A DNA stretch of 43,159 bases from CAZYWA01 sp964650975 [NCBI: uncultured bacterium]. Lineage in GTDB: Bacteria > JADJOY01. The position numbers were made by a program, and so were the translations under genes. The notes under the pieces were generated by a model. That model was not told the DNA's origin. It made no database searches and saw only the letters and a list, made by a program, of their open reading frames with translations. The stretch covers positions 1 through 43,159 of the forward strand of contig CAZYWA010000006.1 in NCBI GenBank assembly GCA_964650975.1, written 5' to 3'. Below, piece by piece: positions 32,314 to 42,534 of the stretch. The stretch's first letter is position 1. The number at the start of each line of letters is the position of its first letter.

Positions 32314-32583
32314 ATGGCCTTGTTGAAGGCGAAGAAGGAAGAGCTGATCTCGAGCTACCGGGTCCACGAGACCGACACCGGGTCGCCCGAGGTTCAGATC
32401 GCGCTCCTGAGTGAGCGCATCACCTACTTGAACGACCACTTCAAGACCCACGAGAAGGACCACGGCTCGCGCCGCGGTCTCCTCAAGTTGGTCGGACAGC
32501 GGCGCCGGCACCTGGAATACCTGAAGCGCACTCGGCCGGAGCGCTACCGCGAAGTCATCGGCCGGCTCGGCATCCGGAAGTAA
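32314..32583 (+). CDS. rpsO: Ribosomal protein S15
   Basis: An 89-residue S15, the primary 16S rRNA-binding protein that nucleates the platform of the 30S subunit. The family signature is complete: [50 protein letters not shown] split across residues 26-75, ending RLGIRK. Length matches the family. A GAGG lies at 32302-32305, 8 nt before ATG 32314. It heads the conserved rpsO-pnp pair, and the leader holds the 164-bp element and a candidate promoter. Autogenous control of S15 occurs in other bacteria through leader RNA structure; not demonstrated here. Confidence 0.97.
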   Translation: MALLKAKKEELISSYRVHETDTGSPEVQIALLSERITYLNDHFKTHEKDHGSRRGLLKLVGQRRRHLEYLKRTRPERYREVIGRLGIRK

Positions 32584-32634
32584 CGATGTCCGGGCTCCCG
32601 GGCCTCGGCGGGTCGCCGGGGCAATGGGCCGTCG

Positions 32635-32761
32635 GTGGGCGTTCGCCCACTGGCGTGAACCCGCAAACTTTCCAATTGGGCGATTCTCTCGGAGTGAGGA
32701 GCGTGCTCGATCTCGGCTCGACCCGCGTCGCGGGCGGAGTGGCGATCGAGGAGGTTCCTCG
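32635..32761 (+). promoter_or_regulatory. rpsO-pnp intercistronic hairpins
   Basis: Two hairpins lie in the 217-bp gap. The first is GTGGGC (32635-32640), loop GTTC, GCCCAC (32645-32650). The second is CGAGGA (32747-32752), loop GGT, TCCTCG (32756-32761), just before the pnp ribosome-binding site. In enterobacteria the pnp leader folds into a stem-loop that RNase III cuts for PNPase autoregulation. A similar role here is an analogy, not shown by sequence identity. Confidence 0.45.
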
Positions 32762-32800
32762 CTCCGAGTGCCGCCCTGCTCCAGACGAGGGGAGACACTC

Positions 32801-34897
32801 ATGACGATTCACCGATACGAAGTCGAGCTGGCCGGGCGCACGTTCTCGATCGAGACCGGGCGGCTCGCGAAGCAGTCCGACGGCGCGGTGCTGTGCCGTT
32901 ACGGCGACACGATGGTGCTGGTGGCGGTGGTGGGAGCGAAGGACGCCAAGCCCGGCGTCGACTTCCTGCCGCTCACCGTCGACTACCGCGAAATGACCTA
33001 CGCCGCCGGCAAGATCCCTGGCGGCTTCTTCAAGCGCGAGGGACGACCGACCGAGAAGGAAATCCTGACCGCGCGTCTCATCGATCGCCCGATCCGCCCG
33101 CTCTTCCCCGAGGGCTACAACTTCGAGCTCCAGGTGCACTGCATCGTGCTCTCGGCGGACAAGGACAACGATCCCGACACCGTCGCGCTCATCGGAACCT
33201 CCGCGGCGCTCACGCTCTCCGGCATCCCGTTCCAGGGTCCGGTCGCGGGCGTTCGGGTGGGCCGGATCGGCGGGAAGCTGGTGCTCAATCCCAAGATCTC
33301 GACCCTCGGCGACAGCGATCTCAGCTTGGTGGTCGCCGGCGGCCGCCAGGGCATCACGATGGTCGAGGGCGGTGGCCGCGAAGTCGACGAGGCCACGGTG
33401 CTCGAGGCGCTGTTCTTCGGTCAGGACGCGCTCAAGCAACTGCTCGACATGCAGGATCAGCTGCGCGCGGCCGCCGGGAAACCGGTGCGCAACTTCAATC
33501 CGCCGGCGCGCGACGAAGCGCTCGCCGCGCGGGTGAAGTCGGTCGCCGCGCCGGGCCTGCTCGAAGCGGTGCGCGTGACCGGCAAGCAGGACCGCTACGA
33601 GCGCTACGGAGCCGTGAAGGCGGCGGTGCTCGAGGCGCTCGCGGCGCAGTTCCCCGATCGCGAGAAGGAGATCAAGGTCGAGTTCGAGGAGCTCAAGTAC
33701 GTGATGGTGCGGAAGCACATGCGCGACTCGAAGATCCGCCTCGACGGCCGCGGTCTCACCGACATCCGCCCCATCAGCTGCGAAGTGGCGCTCTTGCCGC
33801 GCACCCACGGCTCGGCGCTCTTCACTCGCGGTGAGACCCAAGCGCTCGCGATCGCGACGCTCGGCTCGTCGCGCGACGAGCAGCGCGTCGAGGCGCTTTC
33901 CGGCGAGAGCTTCAAGCGCTTCATGCTGCACTACAAGTTCCCGCCCTTCAGCGTGGGCGAGGTCCGGCCCATCCGCGGACCGTCGCGCCGCGAGATCGGT
34001 CACGGCGCGCTCGCCGAGCGCGCGCTGGTTTCGGTGCTGCCCAGCGAGGACGCTTTCCCGTACACGGTGCGGATCGTGTCCGAGGTGCTCGAGTCGAACG
34101 GCTCGTCGTCGATGGCGACGGTCTGCGGCGGCTGCTTGTCGATGATGGACGCGGGCGTGCCGGTCACCGCGCCGGTCGCGGGCATCGCGATGGGCCTGGT
34201 GAAGGAAGAGGGCGAGTTCCTGGTGCTCTCCGACATCCTCGGTGACGAGGATCACCTGGGCGACATGGACTTCAAGGTCGCCGGCACCGGCAAGGGCGTC
34301 ACCGCGGTGCAGATGGACATCAAGTGCGACGGCGTCGACAAGGCCATCATGGGCAAGGCGCTGCAGCAGGCCCGTGAAGGCCGGCTCCACATCCTCAAGA
34401 AGATGACCGAAGGGCTGGCCGAGCCGCGGAAGCAGATCTCGCCTTACGCGCCACGCATCACCAGCATCCAGATCGCGCCGGAGCGCATCAAGGACATCAT
34501 CGGCCCAGGAGGCCGCAACATCCGCAAGATCCAGGACGACACTGGCGCGGTGCTGGAGGTCGAGAACGACGGCACCGTGAAGATCTTCGCCGCCGACACC
34601 GCCATGGCGGAGGCCGCGATCGCGAAGATCAAGGCGCACACCCAGGACGCGGAGATCGGCAAGATCTACCACGGTGTGGTGCGGCGGATCATGGACTTCG
34701 GCGCGTTCGTCGAGATCCTGCCGGGGGTCGACGGACTGGTGCACATCTCGCAGCTCGCGCCCAATCGCGTGCAGAGCGTCACCGACGTGTGCAAGGAAGG
34801 CGACCAGATGCTGGTCAAGGTCCTCGACATCGATCGGCAGGGAAAGATCCGGCTGAGCCGCAAGGAAGCGATGGCGGAATCCGGGGATGGCGGCTGA
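32801..34897 (+). CDS. pnp: Polyribonucleotide nucleotidyltransferase (PNPase)
   Basis: A 698-residue phosphorolytic 3'-5' exoribonuclease and degradosome component. All five regions are in order. The first RNase PH-like domain has [16 protein letters not shown] and [11 protein letters not shown] (about 75-105). The helical linker covers about 210-290. The second RNase PH domain has the catalytic-type GRPxxG region [21 protein letters not shown] and [13 protein letters not shown]. The KH domain is [18 protein letters not shown] (about 568-585), and the S1 domain ends [18 protein letters not shown]. The GAGGGGAG ribosome-binding site lies 6 nt before ATG 32801. The dut start lies 11 nt inside its 3' end. 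Usual length and spacing within the rpsO-pnp unit. Confidence 0.98.
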   Translation: MTIHRYEVELAGRTFSIETGRLAKQSDGAVLCRYGDTMVLVAVVGAKDAKPGVDFLPLTVDYREMTYAAGKIPGGFFKREGRPTEKEILTARLIDRPIRPLFPEGYNFELQVHCIVLSADKDNDPDTVALIGTSAALTLSGIPFQGPVAGVRVGRIGGKLVLNPKISTLGDSDLSLVVAGGRQGITMVEGGGREVDEATVLEALFFGQDALKQLLDMQDQLRAAAGKPVRNFNPPARDEALAARVKSVAAPGLLEAVRVTGKQDRYERYGAVKAAVLEALAAQFPDREKEIKVEFEELKYVMVRKHMRDSKIRLDGRGLTDIRPISCEVALLPRTHGSALFTRGETQALAIATLGSSRDEQRVEALSGESFKRFMLHYKFPPFSVGEVRPIRGPSRREIGHGALAERALVSVLPSEDAFPYTVRIVSEVLESNGSSSMATVCGGCLSMMDAGVPVTAPVAGIAMGLVKEEGEFLVLSDILGDEDHLGDMDFKVAGTGKGVTAVQMDIKCDGVDKAIMGKALQQAREGRLHILKKMTEGLAEPRKQISPYAPRITSIQIAPERIKDIIGPGGRNIRKIQDDTGAVLEVENDGTVKIFAADTAMAEAAIAKIKAHTQDAEIGKIYHGVVRRIMDFGAFVEILPGVDGLVHISQLAPNRVQSVTDVCKEGDQMLVKVLDIDRQGKIRLSRKEAMAESGDGG

Positions 34898-35351
34898 CGC
34901 CGCGCACGGCGTGGCGCTTCGCGTCCGGCGGGTGCGCGCCGCCGGACGCGTGCCGCTGCCCAAGTACATGACCGCGGACGCGGCGGGCATGGATCTCGCC
35001 GCGGATCTGGATTCGCCGGTAGTGCTCGCACCCGGTGAGCGCCGCGCGATTCCCAGCGGCTTCGTCTTCGAAGTACCGCCCGGCTACGAGTTGCAGGTGC
35101 GGCCGCGCTCCGGGCTGGCACTCAAGCACGGGCTCACGCTGCCCAACAGCCCGGGCACCGTGGACGCGGATTTCCGCGGCGAGGTGCAAGTGATCCTCGC
35201 GAACGGCGGCAGCGAGCCGGTCGAGATCACGCCGGGCATGCGCATCGCGCAAGCGGTGCTCGCTCCGGTGGTGCGCGCCCTCGTCAGCGAAGTCGACGAT
35301 CTCACCGACACCGCGCGCGGCGCGGGCGGCTTCGGTCACACCGGAAGCTGA
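34887..35351 (+). CDS. dut: dUTP diphosphatase (dUTPase)
   Basis: A 154-residue homotrimeric dUTPase that hydrolyses dUTP to dUMP and keeps uracil out of DNA. All five family motifs are visible: AGMDLAAD (33-40), [11 protein letters not shown] (72-82), [13 protein letters not shown] (87-99), RIAQAVLAP (119-127) and [10 protein letters not shown] (144-153). The tyrosine of motif III (usual DSDYRGE) is Phe here, a known tolerated change, while the catalytic Asp is present. The start overlaps the pnp 3' end by 11 nt, implying coupling. About 18 residues precede motif 1, slightly longer than usual. Confidence 0.97.
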   Translation: MAADAAHGVALRVRRVRAAGRVPLPKYMTADAAGMDLAADLDSPVVLAPGERRAIPSGFVFEVPPGYELQVRPRSGLALKHGLTLPNSPGTVDADFRGEVQVILANGGSEPVEITPGMRIAQAVLAPVVRALVSEVDDLTDTARGAGGFGHTGS

Positions 35352-35373
35352 GCGCTCGCAACGGGCCAGCGCG

Positions 35374-36543
35374 ATGCGCGCCGTCGAGCGATTCACCGCC
35401 AAGCTCGCGCAGAGCCTCGCCGACCGGACGTTCATCCAGCTCGCACTCTCCGGCCCGCTGGCGGCGGGAGCGACCCGCATCGCCGGAAAGCCCGTCGAGC
35501 TCAAGCGCGGCGCGCACGTCTCGTTCACGATCCGCTTTCCGACCAAGGACGTGACCGAGAACGTGGCGCAGGGCGAAGTGGTCGCGTGGGTCGAAGCGCG
35601 CGTGCCGAGCCAGTTCCGGAGCGCGCTCCTCTCCACCACTGCCAAGGACTGGCAACTTCACGTCGCCGCCGACGGAGCGGAGCGGCTGGCCGGCCATCCA
35701 CCGGCGAGCCAGGTCGTGCCCGCGCCGGCGCACAACCGCGCCAAGACCACCCTCCTCGACGCCTCGGCGAATCCGTGGCTCGCGGCGCTGGGGATCGTCG
35801 ACGAACGGGGAGCGGTGCGGCCGTCGAAGGCGGCGAAGCACGCGCAGATCCGCCGCTACGTCGAGATCCTCTCGCATCTGGTGAAGGAGTGTGGCGAGCT
35901 GCCGCGAGAGGGGCTCACGGTCGTCGATGTCGGTTCCGGAAAAGGGAACCTCACGTTCGCCGCGTGGCATCTCTTCCATCGCGTCCTCGGGCACGGCGTG
36001 CGAGTCATCGGCGTCGAGGCGCGCGCCGAGCTGACCCAGGAAGCGGAGCGCGTGGCGCGAGATGCCGGTGCCGAAGGGCTCGAGTTCGTGGCCGGAGTCG
36101 CGGATTCGGTCGAGCTTCCGCGCGCCGACGTGCTGATCGCGCTGCACGCGTGCGATACGGCCACCGACGACGCGATCCGGCGTGGCATCGACGCGCGCGC
36201 GCGGCTCATCGTGGTAGCTCCGTGCTGCCATCGCGAGCTGCGACCGCAGCTCGGGCGTCCCGAGCCGCTTGAAGCGGCACTCCGCCACGGCATCATGGAG
36301 GAGCGGTTCGCCGAATGGGCGACCGATGCGCTGCGGGCGCTCTTCCTCGAGTGGGCCGGCTACCAGACGCGCATGATCGAGTTCGTGGGCTCGGAGCACA
36401 CGCCCAAGAACTTGATGCTCGCGGGCGTTCGCCGCGGTGAGCCGTTCACGTCGCGCGAAGCGCGCGAGCGCATCGTGGGCTTCGAGCGTTTTCTCGGCAT
36501 CGATCACCAAGCGCTCGATCCGCTGCTGACGCTCGGCGCGTGA
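35374..36543 (+). CDS. SAM methyltransferase of the METTL25-like family (Methyltransf_32)
   Basis: A 389-residue protein. An N-terminal domain (1-150) has no motif I recognise. The C-terminal methyltransferase domain (155-380) has motif I VDVGSGKGNLTF (184-195), HACDTATDDAIRRG (258-271) and the double-Cys APCCHRELRPQL (282-293). The HACDTATD and CCHxxL combination is typical of the METTL25/GSTCD-type branch; no substrate is firmly known for bacterial members. It follows dut by 22 nt and precedes an Rsm22-like gene by 16 nt, so it is likely part of the same transcript. A role in translation is an inference from position. Confidence 0.78.
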   Translation: MRAVERFTAKLAQSLADRTFIQLALSGPLAAGATRIAGKPVELKRGAHVSFTIRFPTKDVTENVAQGEVVAWVEARVPSQFRSALLSTTAKDWQLHVAADGAERLAGHPPASQVVPAPAHNRAKTTLLDASANPWLAALGIVDERGAVRPSKAAKHAQIRRYVEILSHLVKECGELPREGLTVVDVGSGKGNLTFAAWHLFHRVLGHGVRVIGVEARAELTQEAERVARDAGAEGLEFVAGVADSVELPRADVLIALHACDTATDDAIRRGIDARARLIVVAPCCHRELRPQLGRPEPLEAALRHGIMEERFAEWATDALRALFLEWAGYQTRMIEFVGSEHTPKNLMLAGVRRGEPFTSREARERIVGFERFLGIDHQALDPLLTLGA

Positions 36544-36559
36544 CGGGGGCGGTTCGTCC

Positions 36560-37570
36560 ATGGCGTCATCCTCGGAAGCGATCGATTGGGCGTCGCTGCG
36601 CGCGCTGCGCGCGCGCTTTCTCGAAGGCGGGCCTCCCGGACCCGACTACTGGAGCAATGCCCGGTTGCTTGCCGACTACGACGCCACGTTCGGCGCCCGC
36701 ATCGGATGGAAGTGGAGCTACGTGCTTTCCGAGCTGGGACGGCTCGGCTGGACGCCGCCGCCCGGCGAGCTGGTCGACTGGGGATGCGGGACGGGGGTCG
36801 CGGCGCGCGCGGTTCTCGAGAGCGGTGCGCCGTTCGAGCGGGTGCGGCTCTGGGACCGATCGGCGCAGGCGCTCGACTTCGCGGCGGCCCGAATCGCGAG
36901 CGAGCATCCCGGCATCGGAGTCGAGATCGAGCGGAGCAGCGCGGGCAACGCTCGCGGCGGGACGCTGCTCGTGAGCCACGTGCTGAGCGAGATCTCGCCG
37001 CAAACACGCGGCGCGCTGGTGGAGCGCGCGCGCCGTGCCGACGCCGTGATCTGGGTCGAGCCCGGCACGTTCACGGCGAGCCGCGCGCTGATCGACGCGC
37101 GCGAGCAATTGCGCGGCGAGTTGCACCCGATCGCACCGTGCCCGCACGACGAGCGCTGCGGCCTGCTCGACGCGACCCACGAGCGCGACTGGTGCCACCA
37201 GTTCGTGCCACCGCCCACGGTAGCGTTCACGGAGGCCGGATGGGCTCGTTTCGGCAAGGAAATGGGCATCGATCTGCGAAGCCTGCCGGTGAGCTTCCTG
37301 GTGCTCGACCGCCGTGCGTCGAAACCGCTTCCTTCCGGCGCCACGCGATTACTCGGCCGGCCGCGAGTCCAGAAGGGAATGGCGACGCTCACCGGATGCA
37401 GCGAGCCCGGCGTGCGCGACCTCCGGCTGCGCCGCAGTGTCTTGCCCGGGCAGTTTCGCGAGGCACAACACGGCGACTTCCCCGGCCTCGCCGCGTGGCG
37501 CGCCGAAGGCACCGAGCTAGTCGCGATCCAGCCGATCGAACGGGAGGACTTCGGTCCCCCGCAGCCGTAG
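36560..37570 (+). CDS. Rsm22/METTL17-like ribosome-associated methyltransferase-fold protein
   Basis: A 336-residue protein of the Rsm22 family, which binds the small ribosomal subunit during assembly in mitochondria and occurs in some bacteria. Motif I is LVDWGCGTGVAARA (71-84). The family cysteine cluster is CPHDERC (194-200) and DWCHQF (210-215), with a fourth Cys at 280. In METTL17 four such cysteines hold a 4Fe-4S cluster, so the same is expected here. The last ten codons (EREDFGPPQP) and the stop come from the left half of a repeat unit, so the original C-terminus has been replaced. It is the last gene before the pur operon region. Confidence 0.85.
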   Translation: MASSSEAIDWASLRALRARFLEGGPPGPDYWSNARLLADYDATFGARIGWKWSYVLSELGRLGWTPPPGELVDWGCGTGVAARAVLESGAPFERVRLWDRSAQALDFAAARIASEHPGIGVEIERSSAGNARGGTLLVSHVLSEISPQTRGALVERARRADAVIWVEPGTFTASRALIDAREQLRGELHPIAPCPHDERCGLLDATHERDWCHQFVPPPTVAFTEAGWARFGKEMGIDLRSLPVSFLVLDRRASKPLPSGATRLLGRPRVQKGMATLTGCSEPGVRDLRLRRSVLPGQFREAQHGDFPGLAAWRAEGTELVAIQPIEREDFGPPQP

Positions 37571-37618
37571 CGTCACACCACGATCGCTCGCCGTGGACGC
37601 GAGGGACCGCGTACCTCC
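37543..37618. repeat. 76-bp hairpin pair overlapping a gene 3' end (locus 13)
   Basis: Left: foot GGAG (37543-37546), damaged arm GACTTCG, loop GTCCCC (37554-37559), arm CGCAGCC (37560-37566). Right: stem GGACGCG (37595-37601), loop AGGGAC (37602-37607), arm CGCGTAC (one mismatch, 37608-37614), foot CTCC (37615-37618). The TAG stop at 37568-37570 of the Rsm22-like gene falls in the spacer. Confidence 0.8.
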
Positions 37619-37651
37619 GGCTCGTCGGTTTGGCGCCAACCCGAGGAAGGT

Positions 37652-37812
37652 GCGAGGGGCTGGGGGCCCGTCGCGGGGTGCTCGAGGCCGCGCATCCCGC
37701 TTCACCACGTGGACGTTGGGCCAGTCGCGCGGCCGAATGCAGCCGAGCGTCCCCTCGAACGAGTAGCCATCGAGCGTGAGGCGTGCCCCGAGACGGGCCC
37801 CCAGCCCCTCGC
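37652..37812 (+). repeat. 161-bp inverted-repeat element, copy 2, upstream of purB
   Basis: In the 364-bp gap 37571-37934, the left arm (37652-37678) is complementary to the right arm (37786-37812) over 27 positions with a single mismatch. It carries the shared CGGGGTGCTCGAGGCCG (37674-37690) and GGCCGAATGCAG (37731-37742). The spacing between them is 40 nt, against 41 nt in the copy at 31987-32150. GTGCCCC precedes the right arm in both copies. The minus strand of this copy is open and reads LGARLTLDGYSFEG with CIRPRDW, which is not recognised; the other copy shares only CIRPR. Confidence 0.72.
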
Positions 37813-37866
37813 GCCGCCCACGTGCGGGTCGGCAGACGAGCTGACCCGCGCGCCCACGGCGCTCGC

Positions 37867-37896
37867 TTGCCGCGGTGCGTTAGCGGGAGGTAGATC
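37867..37896 (+). promoter_or_regulatory. Weak candidate promoter of the pur operon
   Basis: TTGCCG (37867-37872) and TAGATC (37891-37896) with an 18-bp spacer lie 38 bp before purB. The match is weak. purB has no Shine-Dalgarno sequence in its last 15 leader bases (which read TTTTTCCAACAG), so translation may depend on another feature. Confidence 0.2.
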
Positions 37897-37934
37897 CTGG
37901 GCTTCCCGGGCTCTTCGGCCGGTTTTTCCAACAG

Positions 37935-39278
37935 ATGATCGCGCGGTACACCCGCCCCGAGCTGGGCCAGATCTGGTCCGAGCAGGGGAAGTACGAGCGC
38001 TGGCTGCGGGTCGAGCAGGCCATGCTGGACGTCCTCGCCGAGCGTGGCCAGGTCCCCGCCAAGGCCGTCGCCGCGATTCGCAAGAAGGCGCGCGTCGACG
38101 CCGACCGCATCGCGGCCATCGAAGCCGAAGTCGCCCACGACGTGATCGCCTTCGTGACCCAGGTCGCCGAGACCGTGGGGCCCGAAGGCCGCTTCATCCA
38201 TCACGGGCTCACCTCGTCGGACGTGGTCGATACCGCGTTCGCGCTGCAGCTGGTCGAGTCGGTCGATCACATCCTCGCGGCCCTCGAAGGGCTGATCGAG
38301 GTGCTGCGCGGCCTCGCGACCAAGCACGCGAGCACGGTGATGGTCGGCCGCACCCACGGCATCCACGCGGAGCCCATCACCTTCGGCCTCAAGTGCGCGC
38401 TCTGGTACGCGGAGATGGCGCGGAACCGCGAGCGCATCGAGCGCGCGCGGGAGACCGTGCGCGTGGGCAAGCTCTCGGGCGCGGTCGGAACGCTCGCTCA
38501 CCATCCGCCGGCGGTCGAGCAGACCGTGCTCGCGCGGCTCGGCCTCGAAGCCGAGCCGGCCGCGAATCAGGTGGTGCAGCGCGATCGACACGCGGAGCTT
38601 TTCTGCGCGCTCGCGGTGCTCGCCGGCTCGATGGAGAAGATCGCCATCGAGGTCCGCCATCTGCAGCGCACCGAGGTGAGCGAGGCGGCCGAGCCGTTCG
38701 GCAAGCACCAGAAGGGCTCGTCGGCGATGCCGCACAAGCGGAACCCCATCCTGGCCGAGAACCTCACCGGTCTCGCGCGAGTGGTGCGCGCGGCCGCGGG
38801 AGCGGCGCTCGAGGACATCGCGCTCTGGCACGAGCGCGACATCAGCCATTCCTCGGTCGAGCGCGTGATCGGCCCCGACGCCACGACCGTCACTCACTTC
38901 ATGCTGGTGCGGATGACTGGATTGCTGCGCGGCCTCGAAGTGCGGCCCGAACGGATGCGCGCCAACCTCGACCACGGCGGCGGCCTGGTGTGCTCGGGCG
39001 AGGTGCTGCTCAAGCTGGTCGAGGCGGGGATGCGCCGCGAGGACGGGTACAAGATCGTGCAGCGCTGTGCGATGACCGCGGCGAGCGAAGGCGGATCGTT
39101 CCGCGCGCTGCTCGAAGCGGAGCCCGAGGTGGCCAAGCGGCTCGATCGCGCCAAGCTCGACCAGGCGTTCGATCTCACCAAGCAGCTGGTGAACGTGCGG
39201 TTCTTGATCGAGCGCGCGCTCGCGACCGGCCAGCGCAAGAAGGGCAAGACACGATCTTCGAGGGGGACGGGACGATGA
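37935..39278 (+). CDS. purB: Adenylosuccinate lyase
   Basis: A 447-residue fumarase-superfamily lyase. It catalyses two steps of purine synthesis: SAICAR to AICAR and adenylosuccinate to AMP, each releasing fumarate. The signature loop is [11 protein letters not shown] (about 262-272); the active-site TSSD (96-99, [13 protein letters not shown]) and GRTHG with HAEP are present. The N-terminus [14 protein letters not shown] matches the family, fixing the start at 37935 although no ribosome-binding site is visible. The last residues ([11 protein letters not shown]) are polar and probably disordered. The stop overlaps the purS start as ATGA. Confidence 0.97.
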   Translation: MIARYTRPELGQIWSEQGKYERWLRVEQAMLDVLAERGQVPAKAVAAIRKKARVDADRIAAIEAEVAHDVIAFVTQVAETVGPEGRFIHHGLTSSDVVDTAFALQLVESVDHILAALEGLIEVLRGLATKHASTVMVGRTHGIHAEPITFGLKCALWYAEMARNRERIERARETVRVGKLSGAVGTLAHHPPAVEQTVLARLGLEAEPAANQVVQRDRHAELFCALAVLAGSMEKIAIEVRHLQRTEVSEAAEPFGKHQKGSSAMPHKRNPILAENLTGLARVVRAAAGAALEDIALWHERDISHSSVERVIGPDATTVTHFMLVRMTGLLRGLEVRPERMRANLDHGGGLVCSGEVLLKLVEAGMRREDGYKIVQRCAMTAASEGGSFRALLEAEPEVAKRLDRAKLDQAFDLTKQLVNVRFLIERALATGQRKKGKTRSSRGTGR

Positions 39279-39523
39279 AGGCGATCGTGACGATCACGCT
39301 CAAGCGCGGAGTGCTCGACCCGCAAGGGCAAGCGGTGGCGGGGGGGCTCAAGTCGCTGGGCTTCGACGACGTGCGCGGGGTGCGCGTCGGCAAGCACATC
39401 GAGCTCGAGCTGGGCCGCGACGGTGCCGACGCTCGCGACCGGGTCACCGAGATGTGCCGCAAACTGCTCGCGAACCCGGTGATCGAGGACTTCAGCGTGC
39501 GCCTCGAGGGAGAGGGAGCGTGA
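39275..39523 (+). CDS. purS: FGAM synthase subunit PurS
   Basis: An 82-residue PurS, the small dimeric subunit that holds PurL and PurQ together in formylglycinamidine ribonucleotide synthase. Family hallmarks: [24 protein letters not shown] (7-30) and [11 protein letters not shown]. It overlaps purB at its start (ATGA) and purQ at its end (GTGA), giving tight coupling. Length is normal. Confidence 0.95.
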   Translation: MKAIVTITLKRGVLDPQGQAVAGGLKSLGFDDVRGVRVGKHIELELGRDGADARDRVTEMCRKLLANPVIEDFSVRLEGEGA

Positions 39524-40202
39524 AGGTCGGGATCGTCGTTTTCCCCGGGTCGAACTGCGACCACGACTGCTACTACGCGGCCGCGCACGCCGCGGGCGCG
39601 CACCCGGTCTTCCTGTGGCACAAGGATCACGAGCTCAAGAACGTCGACGCGATCATCGTCCCTGGCGGCTTCTCGTACGGCGATTACCTGCGCTCCGGTG
39701 CCATGGCGCGGTTCTCGCCGATCATGGAGGAAGTCGTCGCGTTCGCGAACCGCGGTGGGATGGTGCTCGGCGTGTGCAACGGATTTCAGATCCTCACCGA
39801 GTCGGGGCTCTTGCCGGGCGTCCTGATGCGCAACAAGAACCTCAAGTTCCTGTGCTGTGACGTGCACGTGCGCTCGGAGCTCGAGCCGAGCGCCACTCCG
39901 TTCACCAAGAAGATCGACAAAGGCCGCGTGCTGCGCATGCCGATCGCCCACAACGACGGCTGCTATTACGCCGACGCCGAGACCCTCGACCGCCTCGAGG
40001 GCGAAGGCCAGATCGCGTTTCGCTACGTGAGCGCCGCCGGTGCGATCAGCGAGTCGGGGAATCCCAACGGCTCGCTGCGCTCGATCGCGGGCGTGCGGAA
40101 CGAAAAGGGCAACGTGCTGGGCCTCATGCCCCATCCCGAGCGCTGCGCCGAGGATCTGCTCGGAAACCAGGACGGCGCGCTGCTCATCCAGGGGTTCTCG
40201 TC

Positions 40203-40206
<4 letters not shown>
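39520..40206 (+). CDS. purQ: FGAM synthase glutaminase subunit PurQ
   Basis: A 228-residue class I glutamine amidotransferase that supplies ammonia to PurL. The start is GTG 39520, which overlaps the purS stop; the Met-Lys-Val-Gly-Ile N-terminus matches the family. The catalytic nucleophile Cys86 sits in GVCNGFQ, and the triad His/Glu lie in LMPHPERC. The oxyanion strand is [15 protein letters not shown]. Stop overlaps purL start (ATGA). Confidence 0.96.
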
Positions 40207-42434
<2,228 letters not shown>

Positions 42435-42457
42435 TCGACCCCTGCCCGGCGGAGGGG

Positions 42458-42463
42458 TATACT
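42458..42463 (+). promoter_or_regulatory. Possible internal -10 box before purF
   Basis: TATACT (42458-42463) stands out in the 100-bp purL-purF gap. TTGATC lies at 42431-42436, but the 21-bp spacer is too long for a good sigma-70 promoter, so only the -10 is convincing. purF is the only pur gene in the window not overlapped with its upstream neighbour, which makes a separate promoter plausible. Confidence 0.3.
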
Positions 42464-42534
42464 GCCGCTGCTCGCTCGCTTCGCACCCGATCGACGCCTC
42501 TCTTCGTACAGCTCTTCGCACAGCGGTAACCAGA

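Noticed and set aside
37901-37926. Attenuator-like CCGG stem followed by TTTTT before purB
   Set aside because: The stem is imperfect and only a few pairs long; it would terminate directly before purB and is not convincing.
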